Source: Thermoplasmata archaeon
GTDB lineage: Archaea > Thermoplasmatota > Thermoplasmata > GCA-020350865
Length of the DNA: 5,212 nucleotides
Direction of reading: 5' to 3'
Assembly (NCBI GenBank): GCA_020350865.1
Contig: CP070726.1
Span: 1,052,760 to 1,057,971, forward strand
Part shown: piece after piece, positions 1 to 5,168 of the stretch
Layout: every line of letters begins with the position of its first letter
How positions within the stretch are numbered: the stretch's first letter is position 1
The notes under the pieces: model-generated
Told to the model about the DNA's origin: nothing
The model's database searches: none
Seen by the model: only the letters and a program-made list of their open reading frames with translations
Position numbers and translations under genes: made by a program

Positions 1-2354
1 GTTTCCTCGTCGTGGTCCTCAATGTCGGATCGTACCTTATCTAAGTCATCCTTCAGACTATCGTGGAAGTTTTTCAATGCGTTATCCAAGCTGTTTAACT
101 GCTGGTGAAGGGTGTCGTTGGTGGCTGTGAGGTTTGTATCCACCTCATCTATAACGATGTCGAGCCACTGCTGGAGAGCATCATGTTCGGAGGTCATATT
201 GTCCATGAGACTTGTCAGCTCATCTGACAGGGAAGCATTCATGCCGGTGATGTCGTCTGTGATACTTACCAACAGGTTCTGGATCTCGTCTGACAGCGAT
301 GCATCCACATTTGCCAGTTCGCTTAAGATGTTGGTCTCTGCGTCGGTTACCCTCCCCGAAAGGGAATCGTTGACACCGGCAAGCTGGGTCGAGAGGTCTT
401 CCATCTTCGGAGGAAGCGTTTGGTTGAGGTAATTTACTGCATTGAGCAGTTCGGTGAGGTTCAGGTTTTCGAGAATTGTCTGAATGATAATAACCCTGGT
501 CTGGACATCCTCGATGGTCGTGTTCATGTAATCGATTGTGGTCTCTATGTCATTTAGGGGATTGAGGGGATATGGATCGTCATCATCAAGAATGCCATCG
601 TTGTCATCATCTAAGTCTGGAATATCACCGATTCCATCGCCGTCATAATCCCGGTCCGGCGTTCCCTCGACAGCCTCCGAAAATGGCGATTGATTCGGGA
701 CCTCATCCGCCGCTGCAATCATGTAGTACCAAGTGACATTCACAGAAAGTCCGTAGTGAATGAATGATACCTGCTCTGATGAGATATTCGCAAGCCAGGA
801 AAACGTGGCATTATCAAGGCTGTAGTACAGCACATAACAAACCATATCCTGCTCGGAGTTCATGTCCCAGCTGAGGATCAAGGAATAACCTGTAAAGGGA
901 TTGTTTACGGTGAGTCCTGTTGGAGTTACGGGGGGGATGGTGTCAAGCCATTCCACAGTCCAACCGGAAAGCACCGGTGATGCCGAGCCGTTCCCGATTA
1001 GGTTCGCCTGTAACCTGATGGTTGGATGAGCGACATAATCGATGGAAGAAATATCGATGTCAGAACCGGTTAGATTCTCGTATCCTAAGATAGTCTCATT
1101 GGTCTCTCCATCCAATATCGATACATTGATGTGATTATCCACCCCAGGTTCATCCTTGTTTAAAACCAGCCTGCTCCATGTCTGGCCTGTGGGCAAGGAG
1201 ATTTTGTTGGAGAGTATATAACCCATATCCAGTGGATACGGCGATATGGCCAAAAAGATCTTCATGTTCGTTCCGGGACCTCCTTGATACCACATCTTGT
1301 AAAAACCATCATCATCCTTTATCACGGATGGAAAACCAACATGTATTTCATCAGGTGCACCTGGATTGCCATGGTCTAGGGCCAGTCCCTCCTTGGTCCA
1401 GTCGGTTTCGTTGGGAGAGGAGGCATAGAAGATCCGGTAATCGCCGCTGGCACCGCCGTGCCCGCTGTACCACATCCTGTAAGTTCCACTTTCGTTCAAA
1501 ATTTTACAGCCGCCGATGTGCGTATCATCCCGAGGGTCCGGCCCTAAATCGAGCACCAGACCCTGTCTGTTCCAGGATGTGCCGCTGGTGGAATTGGCGT
1601 AAAAAGTTTTCCAGTTACTGCCATCGAATCCCCCGTACCACATCTTGTACTCGCCGTTCTCCTTTATGACAGTATATGGTCGTGTGCCCCCGTCATCCAG
1701 CTGACCCATTGTTCCTTTATCGAGAACCACGCCCTGCTTTGTCCAATCGGTGCCATTCGGGGAGGTTGCATACAATGTTCTGCTGTAGCTGCCATCAAAA
1801 CCATTGTACCACATCTTATATTCTGAACCGTCCTTTATCACGATGGGTTCTGATGCATGGACAGAGTCATTTTCACCGGGGTCACCCTTGTCCACAACCA
1901 AGCCCTGCTTGTTCCATACAACCCCATCGTTGGATGTGGCGTACATTATCCTGTAATTCACCCCATCCCAACCGGCATACCACATCTTGTAGATGCTTCC
2001 CTCCTTCATCACCCAAGGATGGCAAACGGTATTGGAATCGTTGTCACCTGCGCCCCCTTTATCCACTACCATGCCATATTTAGTCCAGTTGGTGGGATCG
2101 AAGGGCTGCAGATATCCCAGAAATACATCCCCCTCCTGAATCGTGACATTGCTCTTTACCTCGATTCCCTCCTCATCATCGAACGTGTCAGACCAGGAAC
2201 CGCCGCTGTCCTCATCTATTACAACAGGGGCCGATAGTACGTTAATTCCTGCTACCAGGCTCAGAATAAGAATCAGAAAAACGCCCCATGTTGCAAACCC
2301 TCGCCCTATTTTCATTCTACCTTCATTTGGAGAATCGTACTTTTGGGCTACCAT
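1..2354 (-). CDS. Large multidomain exported surface protein with propeller, FN3-like domain, Ca2+-binding repeats and coiled-coil stalk (C-terminus outside window)
   Basis: The frame is open from the ATG at 2354 to the left edge (784 codons seen, no stop). The start is fixed by AGGAGG five bases upstream; a second in-frame ATG (Met14) has only a weak site. Residues 13-18 are basic (R13, K15, R18) and 19-42 hydrophobic, giving an export signal or membrane anchor. Next come five propeller blades of about 57 residues (90-376), a beta-sandwich-like domain (378-471), an FN3-like domain (474-566), an acidic DxDxDG segment (567-599) and a coiled coil (603-784 and beyond). Twenty-four N-X-S/T sequons were counted by hand. 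The propeller resembles the five-bladed fold of GH43/GH32/GH130-type glycosidases, but I cannot identify a catalytic set, so it may be a binding module. Inferred role: stalked surface or S-layer-associated glycoprotein. Exact function is not recognised. A C-terminal anchor may lie off the edge. Confidence 0.9.
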   Translation of the reverse strand, partial: MVAQKYDSPNEGRMKIGRGFATWGVFLILILSLVAGINVLSAPVVIDEDSGGSWSDTFDDEEGIEVKSNVTIQEGDVFLGYLQPFDPTNWTKYGMVVDKGGAGDNDSNTVCHPWVMKEGSIYKMWYAGWDGVNYRIMYATSNDGVVWNKQGLVVDKGDPGENDSVHASEPIVIKDGSEYKMWYNGFDGSYSRTLYATSPNGTDWTKQGVVLDKGTMGQLDDGGTRPYTVIKENGEYKMWYGGFDGSNWKTFYANSTSGTSWNRQGLVLDLGPDPRDDTHIGGCKILNESGTYRMWYSGHGGASGDYRIFYASSPNETDWTKEGLALDHGNPGAPDEIHVGFPSVIKDDDGFYKMWYQGGPGTNMKIFLAISPYPLDMGYILSNKISLPTGQTWSRLVLNKDEPGVDNHINVSILDGETNETILGYENLTGSDIDISSIDYVAHPTIRLQANLIGNGSASPVLSGWTVEWLDTIPPVTPTGLTVNNPFTGYSLILSWDMNSEQDMVCYVLYYSLDNATFSWLANISSEQVSFIHYGLSVNVTWYYMIAAADEVPNQSPFSEAVEGTPDRDYDGDGIGDIPDLDDDNDGILDDDDPYPLNPLNDIETTIDYMNTTIEDVQTRVIIIQTILENLNLTELLNAVNYLNQTLPPKMEDLSTQLAGVNDSLSGRVTDAETNILSELANVDASLSDEIQNLLVSITDDITGMNASLSDELTSLMDNMTSEHDALQQWLDIVIDEVDTNLTATNDTLHQQLNSLDNALKNFHDSLKDDLDKVRSDIEDHDEE
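3..548 (-). other. Long coiled-coil stalk with heptad, hendecad, then heptad phases
   Basis: Residues 603-784 are helix-favouring, with regular hydrophobic positions. Residues 603-631 follow heptads (I603, I607, M610, I614, V617, V621, I624, L628, L631). Pro648-Pro649 interrupt the helix. From L654 to L753 the core steps 4-4-3 without a slip (for example L665, V669, A672, I676, L680, V683, L687, I691, L694, I698, I702, M705, L709), which is a hendecad pattern. From L753 the spacing becomes heptad (L753, L756, L760, F763, L767, L771, V774, I778). Hendecad coils are known in the stalk of the archaeal surface protein tetrabrachion, so an oligomeric stalk is likely. It continues past the window edge. 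Confidence 0.8.
171..368 (-). repeat. Three 22-residue (66-nt) units inside the stalk
   Basis: The phrase [D/A]-S-L-S-x-x-[V/I/L] recurs at residues 663, 685 and 707, exactly 22 residues apart, with D-E in the second and third copies. Each unit equals two hendecads. The next 22-residue step (729) keeps the core Leu731 but not the phrase, so the repeat decays there. The unit probably grew by internal duplication. Confidence 0.65.
558..656 (-). other. Acidic Ca2+-binding repeats (thrombospondin type 3-like)
   Basis: Residues 567-599 carry two DxDxDG-type loops: D567-x-D-x-D-G-D-G-x-G-D577, then D580-x-D-D-D-N-D-G-x-x-D590, followed by D-D-D-P and P-Y-P-L-N-P. This matches the thrombospondin type 3 / EF-hand-like calcium loop found in many exported proteins, which stiffens the linker when calcium is bound. 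It sits between the globular domains and the coiled coil, so it is probably a hinge or rigid joint at the top of the stalk. Confidence 0.8.
657..935 (-). other. Fibronectin type III-like domain
   Basis: Residues 474-566 begin with P-P-V-T-P-T-G-L-T-V and contain L-I-L-S-W496, a Y507-V-L-Y-Y strand, W542-Y-Y-M-I-A-A-A-D and a closing S-P-F-S-E-A-V. These are the usual landmarks of an FN3 domain: proline-rich entry, core Trp on strand B, Y-x-x-Y on strand C, Y-x-V-x-A on strand F, and S-x-x-S-x-x-V on strand G. FN3 domains usually act as spacers or adhesion modules in secreted proteins. Confidence 0.7.
942..1223 (-). other. Beta-sandwich-like domain after the propeller
   Basis: Residues 378-471 form a separate module running from a G-Y-I-L-S start, through a W393-S-R-L strand and an I-N-V-S-I-L-D-G strand (409-416), to P-T-I-R-L-Q-A (444-450) and a closing W465-T-V-E-W469. 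The alternating hydrophobic strands suggest a jelly-roll or discoidin-like fold. I recall similar modules in other archaeal surface proteins, where a function is not established. The family assignment is tentative. Confidence 0.45.
1227..2087 (-). repeat. Five tandem beta-propeller blades of about 57 residues (171 nt)
   Basis: The blades begin at Trp90, Trp147, Trp204, Trp261 and Trp319 (spacing 57, 57, 57, 58). Each reads roughly W-x-K-x-G-x-V-x-D-x-G, a D-rich turn, then P-x-V-I-K, then Y-K-M-W-Y-x-G-x-D-G, then a Y-A-T-S-type strand. The K/R-M-W-Y motifs start at residues 123, 180, 237, 293 and 353. At DNA level the 12 bases encoding them are almost identical in all five blades (+ strand 1287-1298, 1467-1478, 1635-1646, 1806-1817, 1977-1988). 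Residues 77-90 look like the outer strand of a sixth half-unit, and the last blade loses the closing Trp, as expected if the N-terminal strand closes the ring. Similar repeats occur in five-bladed glycosidase-type propellers (GH43/GH32/GH130 superfamily). Enzymatic activity is unproven. Confidence 0.85.
2229..2300 (-). other. N-terminal signal sequence or membrane anchor of the surface protein
   Basis: Residues 19-42 of the surface protein form an uncharged hydrophobic stretch (GFATWGVFLILILSLVAGIN and on to VLSA). Arg13, Lys15 and Arg18 precede it and an acidic mature region (D47, E48, D49) follows. This is the charge pattern of a Sec signal peptide or an N-in signal anchor. Cleavage after Ala42 is possible, but Pro43 in the +1 position is unfavourable, so an uncleaved anchor is a real alternative. 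Confidence 0.75.
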
Positions 2355-2359
2355 GGTAT

Positions 2360-2365
2360 CCTCCT
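2360..2365 (-). promoter_or_regulatory. Shine-Dalgarno site of the surface protein gene
   Basis: The minus strand reads AGGAGG, then five bases, then ATG. This is a full-strength ribosome binding site at ideal spacing. It decides the start in favour of 2354 over the internal Met14 codon. Confidence 0.8.
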
Positions 2366-2387
2366 GTGTAGAACATGGGAATGGGAT

Positions 2388-2395
2388 TATTTAAA
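2388..2395 (-). promoter_or_regulatory. Archaeal TATA-like box ahead of the surface protein gene
   Basis: The minus strand carries TTTAAATA directly after an A-run and CC (A7-CC), a plausible B recognition element context. The box centre is about 37 nt from the ATG, so a start 24-26 nt downstream would leave a short leader of about 12 nt that still includes AGGAGG. It lies in the 61-nt gap after the aminotransferase gene, so the surface protein may have its own promoter besides any read-through. TATA-like strings are easy to find in A/T-rich gaps. Confidence 0.5.
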
Positions 2396-2415
2396 GGTTT
2401 TTTTGAGGGACTATG

Positions 2416-3597
2416 TTACCGTTTTAGCTCGACCTTTACCTCCCCCGCATGTCCCTGTATCCGCACAATCGCTTCAGTTACCTTGGTTACCTCTTCAATG
2501 GCCATATGGGAGAACAGGGGAAGGGAGAGAACATTGCTTGAAACATCGTCGGTTACGGGCAACTTTTGGGCATAATCCTCATAGAATTCGGCATAAGCCC
2601 TCTGTTTGTGCAATGGTGGGTAGAAATACTTCTTTGTCATGATGTTCTCCTTGGCCAGGGCCTCGCAGAGTTCGTCCCGATTCAATCCAAATCTATCAGG
2701 CTCGATATATATAGAGAAATCCTTGTATGTTGTCTTGCAGTTCGGCGTGATCTCCTGGAACTTGATACCCTCCAACTTCCCAAGATCCTTCTTGTAGGTT
2801 CCAGCCAGCATTGCCCTGTTGTCAAGATTTTTCTCCAGCAAGCTCAGCGATTCGAGCCCGAGAATTGCCTGCATCTCCGACATCCTGGCATTTATTCCCG
2901 CAAACTCGCAGTCGTAGCTGCCGTCATCACCATAGTTGCGGCCGATGGAAATCTTCCGTCTGAGTTCATCGTTATTCGTTGCAACTATTCCACCCTCCCC
3001 CGTGACCATGAGTTTGGTGGGTGAGCAGCTGAAGACCTCCGCATCCCCGAATCTCCCTGTCTTATCGCCGTGATATTCGGAGCCCATGGCATGGGCCGCA
3101 TCGAAAATCAACCTGAGCTCATGGTCTTTTGCAATCTCCTCCAATGTCTTTATATCACATGGATTGCCGAAGATGTGCACGGCGAGGATTGCGGAAGTGT
3201 CTGGGCCTATGGCCTCCTTCATCTTTTCAATGTCTATAAGGTAGGTATTTGCATCGATGTCCACGAACCTCGGTTTCAGATTGTTCCACAATAAAACATG
3301 GCCCGAGGCAGAAAAAGTGAAGCTGGGGATGATTACTTCCCCTTCCAGGTCCAGGCTCTTCAAGGTCAGCATCAATCCTGATGTGCAGCTTGAGAGTGCC
3401 ATAACATGATCGACCCCGATATACTCTTTTAGCATCTGCTCGAACTGCCTGGCATATTTTGAATTGGTAATCATACCTGTGTTGAAGATATCCTCCAGTC
3501 GGTCTTTCAGGGAACCTAGGTCCGGTAGTGTGGGCTTTGTAATGGGAAGCAGGTTTTCAAAGACTGGTTCCCCTCCCAGGATGGCTGGCTTGTCCAT
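2416..3597 (-). CDS. DegT/DnrJ/EryC1/StrS family PLP-dependent sugar aminotransferase
   Basis: The 393-residue product has the usual family length and all main landmarks. Residues 70-79 (S-C-T-S-G-L-M-L-T-L) are the PLP phosphate-binding segment. D166 in F-D-A-A-H-A pairs with the pyridine nitrogen. K195 in S-P-T-K-L-M-V-T-G-E-G-G is the Schiff-base lysine. Residues 234-248 (G-I-N-A-R-M-S-E-M-Q-A-I-L-G-L) are the conserved substrate-side helix, and Y-F-Y-P-P-L-H (324-330) the C-terminal signature. The family transfers an amino group, usually from glutamate, to a keto-sugar on a nucleotide carrier in the cytoplasm. Position of amination and sugar are not readable here. The ATG follows the SDR stop with no gap and has a near-complete Shine-Dalgarno inside the SDR gene, which points to translational coupling. 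Confidence 0.95.
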   Translation of the reverse strand: MDKPAILGGEPVFENLLPITKPTLPDLGSLKDRLEDIFNTGMITNSKYARQFEQMLKEYIGVDHVMALSSCTSGLMLTLKSLDLEGEVIIPSFTFSASGHVLLWNNLKPRFVDIDANTYLIDIEKMKEAIGPDTSAILAVHIFGNPCDIKTLEEIAKDHELRLIFDAAHAMGSEYHGDKTGRFGDAEVFSCSPTKLMVTGEGGIVATNNDELRRKISIGRNYGDDGSYDCEFAGINARMSEMQAILGLESLSLLEKNLDNRAMLAGTYKKDLGKLEGIKFQEITPNCKTTYKDFSIYIEPDRFGLNRDELCEALAKENIMTKKYFYPPLHKQRAYAEFYEDYAQKLPVTDDVSSNVLSLPLFSHMAIEEVTKVTEAIVRIQGHAGEVKVELKR

Positions 3598-4473
3598 CTA
3601 GATCATCTCCGAAATCGTTCTCTTCATGACGTCAAGGCTGTCATCGGGTTTGAAACCTATGAGACTCTTTAATCTGGATATATCTGCCACTGAATCGTAC
3701 AGCTCGCCTGCAAATTCCTTTCTCTCCAGTCGCATGCTGGGAAAACGCTCCCTCACAAGCTCAACGATGTCCTTAATGCTTCTGCCAACCCCTGTTCCGA
3801 TGTTGATTGTCTGGTTGGCGCATTTCTGGCACTCGATTACCTTCGAAAAGGCTCCTGCTATATCTGCTATATGGATGAAATCCCTGAGCTGATCCTCGCC
3901 GAAAAGTACCACGGGCTCGTCATTTGAAGCACGCTCAACAAGTATATTGATTATGCCCGTACCCTCCTTACCGTAGACGTTGAATAACCTGAGTATCGTG
4001 GATTCGATATCATAATTCAGGGCATAGCACCGGCATATCTCCTCTGCGATCCATTTGTGATATGCATAGGTGTTCGCAGGATTCGGGGGAGTTTCCTCGA
4101 TTACCGGGCTCTTTTCGGTTCTCCCGTATATTGCAGCGGAAGAGGGCAAGATAAATTTCCCAACCTCGGTTTCCCGCATGGCTTCCAATATTGCCTGTGT
4201 GCTTCGAACATTCAGGTCATAGCTCAACTGCGGTCTTTTTTGGGCCTTCCTGGCATTGGGCAAACCCACCATGTGGATGACGCAATCGCAGTCCTTTAAG
4301 ATCTCTGAGACGTGTTTCGAATCGAAGATATCACCCTTGATATGCCAGATTCCATTTACCATGCCGTCCCTTGTGTTGATATCGAATATTGTAACTTCAT
4401 GACCTTCGTTTCTCACCTTATCCGCTATCTTTGAACCTATAAAACCGAAGCCTCCGGTAATCAAAACATTCAA
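3598..4473 (-). CDS. NAD-dependent nucleotide-sugar epimerase/reductase (extended SDR family), TTG start
   Basis: The 291-residue product is an extended short-chain dehydrogenase. T-G-G-F-G-F-I-G (6-13) is the Rossmann dinucleotide loop, and D31 at the end of beta-2 favours NAD over NADP. S112 in S-S-A-A-I-Y-G, Y136 and K140 (YxxxK) form the catalytic set. R197-D-F-I-H-I-A-D is the conserved substrate-domain stretch. The S-A-A segment replaces the T-D-E of RmlB-type 4,6-dehydratases, so a 4-epimerase or 4-ketoreductase role is more likely. It is shorter than GalE (about 338). The start is TTG at 4473: no in-frame ATG or GTG lies between it and the upstream stop, the Rossmann strand begins at residue 3, and GGGAG lies nine bases upstream. 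It starts 23 nt after the acyltransferase gene and abuts the aminotransferase gene, suggesting one nucleotide-sugar pathway. Confidence 0.93.
   Translation of the reverse strand: MNVLITGGFGFIGSKIADKVRNEGHEVTIFDINTRDGMVNGIWHIKGDIFDSKHVSEILKDCDCVIHMVGLPNARKAQKRPQLSYDLNVRSTQAILEAMRETEVGKFILPSSAAIYGRTEKSPVIEETPPNPANTYAYHKWIAEEICRCYALNYDIESTILRLFNVYGKEGTGIINILVERASNDEPVVLFGEDQLRDFIHIADIAGAFSKVIECQKCANQTINIGTGVGRSIKDIVELVRERFPSMRLERKEFAGELYDSVADISRLKSLIGFKPDDSLDVMKRTISEMI
3601..3610 (-). promoter_or_regulatory. Near-complete Shine-Dalgarno of the aminotransferase gene, inside the SDR gene end
   Basis: The minus strand reads GGAGATGATC, one mismatch from the full 10-base anti-16S complement GGAGGTGATC. 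It is followed by the SDR stop TAG and immediately by ATG. The site lies in the last SDR codons, so ribosomes finishing the SDR can re-initiate on the aminotransferase. Confidence 0.65.
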
Positions 4474-4482
4474 TGATATCCA

Positions 4483-4489
4483 CTCCCTT
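4483..4489 (-). promoter_or_regulatory. Shine-Dalgarno supporting the TTG start of the SDR gene
   Basis: AAGGGAG on the minus strand lies nine bases before TTG (4473-4471). A nearby ATG (4469-4467) is out of frame with the SDR and soon meets a stop. The site therefore supports initiation at TTG. Confidence 0.6.
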
Positions 4490-4496
4490 AAAAATC

Positions 4497-5114
4497 CTAC
4501 GGCTGTTTATCCTCCCACTTCTTCAGTGCCTCCCATCTCTCATCCGGTATCACCCGGGTGCCTTTCTCCACACAGGGCGCACCCCCGTATACGGTCCATG
4601 GCTTGAGTTTAGCGTTTCTGCTCACATAGCTGAAGGCTCGCACCACGACGCCCTCGCCTATGTTTGCTCCGGGCATGATAATGGATTTAGAGCCGATATA
4701 GGCATGATCCTCGATATTAATGGGTGTGAGGTACTGGGCCCTGGCCGCCGGCTCGTCCACCTGGTCTGTCATGACGCCATCCATCCTGTCCGTTCCTGAG
4801 ATCAGCATGACATCGTATGTTATCGATACGTATCTTTTTATTGTAAGTCCCCCGGCCCCAATGACCTTGCAGCCTGCATGAATGTGGGAATAATCGCCGA
4901 TTTCCACACCGCCCCTGCAGTTTACGAAGCAGAAGTCACCTATCTCGGCCTTTTTGCCCATCTTCAGGTTCGTGCCCTCAGAATCGGATTCGGGTATGAA
5001 ACCGAAGACCTTGGCCGTGGGAAATATATTGGCGGTTCTGTGCCTGTTTTCAGAGGAGTATATCTTGACCTTGTATGTCCTGTCTTTCCATTCGTACAGC
5101 AGCGATTCTTTCAT
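4497..5114 (-). CDS. Left-handed beta-helix (hexapeptide repeat) sugar acyltransferase
   Basis: From the chosen start the product has 205 residues. Imperfect hexapeptide turns run from about 56 to 100 (A-E-I-G-D, V-E-I-G-D, G-L-T-I-K-R) and resume at 132-165 (I-N-I-E-D-H-A-Y-I-G, S-I-I-M-P-G-A-N-I-G, G-V-V-V-R-A-F-S-Y-V). They end with the W-T-V-Y-G-G-A-P signature (173-180) and a C-terminal helix. Such enzymes transfer acetyl or another acyl group from acyl-CoA to an amino or hydroxyl group of a sugar and act as trimers. Between the helix halves is a loop (106-130, S-G-T-D-R-M-D-G). Beside an aminotransferase, N-acylation of an amino sugar is the natural inference. An ATG at 5147 would add 11 residues but has no Shine-Dalgarno and lies upstream of the start predicted from the TATA box; 5114 has GGGGGTGG five bases upstream. 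Confidence 0.92.
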   Translation of the reverse strand: MKESLLYEWKDRTYKVKIYSSENRHRTANIFPTAKVFGFIPESDSEGTNLKMGKKAEIGDFCFVNCRGGVEIGDYSHIHAGCKVIGAGGLTIKRYVSITYDVMLISGTDRMDGVMTDQVDEPAARAQYLTPINIEDHAYIGSKSIIMPGANIGEGVVVRAFSYVSRNAKLKPWTVYGGAPCVEKGTRVIPDERWEALKKWEDKQP

Positions 5115-5119
5115 ATCTT

Positions 5120-5127
5120 CCACCCCC
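5120..5127 (-). promoter_or_regulatory. Probable Shine-Dalgarno selecting the 5114 start of the acyltransferase
   Basis: The minus strand reads GGGGGTGG, five bases before the ATG at 5114. It resembles GGAGGTGA with substitutions. The upstream in-frame ATG at 5147 is preceded by AAACAAATAGAC, which has no such site. Confidence 0.5.
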
Positions 5128-5156
5128 AACCCAACTTGCCTATACATGTCTATTTG

Positions 5157-5163
5157 TTTATAG
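5157..5163 (-). promoter_or_regulatory. Archaeal TATA-like box at the head of the sugar gene cluster
   Basis: CTATAAA on the minus strand is preceded by AAAAATA. Its centre is near 5160, so transcription would be expected to start near 5135. That is downstream of the ATG at 5147 and about 20 nt ahead of the ATG at 5114. The three enzyme genes follow with gaps of 23 and 0 nt and could all be read from here. Confidence 0.45.
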
Positions 5164-5168
5164 TATTT

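Noticed and set aside
112..432. Open frame on the + strand opposite the stalk
   Set aside because: It is antisense to the surface gene coiled coil, has no recognisable domain, and its Ser/Val-rich makeup follows from the repetitive Asp/Leu/Ser codons on the other strand.
558..656. Acidic repeat as a dockerin or a true EF-hand pair
   Set aside because: Dockerins have two loops each followed by a characteristic helix. Here the loops are close together and end in proline-rich sequence, fitting thrombospondin type 3-like repeats better.
1227..2087. Evenly spaced repeats as a CRISPR array
   Set aside because: The 171-nt period is a coding repeat in frame; there are no short identical repeats with unique spacers of similar length.
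1178..2394. Several + strand open frames opposite the propeller blades
   Set aside because: They overlap each other and the propeller-coding strand. Their repeated His/Cys/Trp-rich phrases are shadows of the 171-nt blade repeat.
2343..3294. + strand open frames opposite the aminotransferase gene
   Set aside because: The minus strand encodes a full-length family member with all catalytic motifs; the opposite frames show no domain or ribosome site.
3598..4473. SDR as an RmlB-type 4,6-dehydratase
   Set aside because: The catalytic T-D-E segment is replaced by S-A-A and the protein is short, fitting epimerases or ketoreductases better.
4483..4497. TTTTTAA on the minus strand in the 23-nt gap as a promoter or T-run terminator
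   Set aside because: It lies only about 15 nt from the SDR start, too close for a TATA box, and five T are too few for a convincing archaeal terminator.
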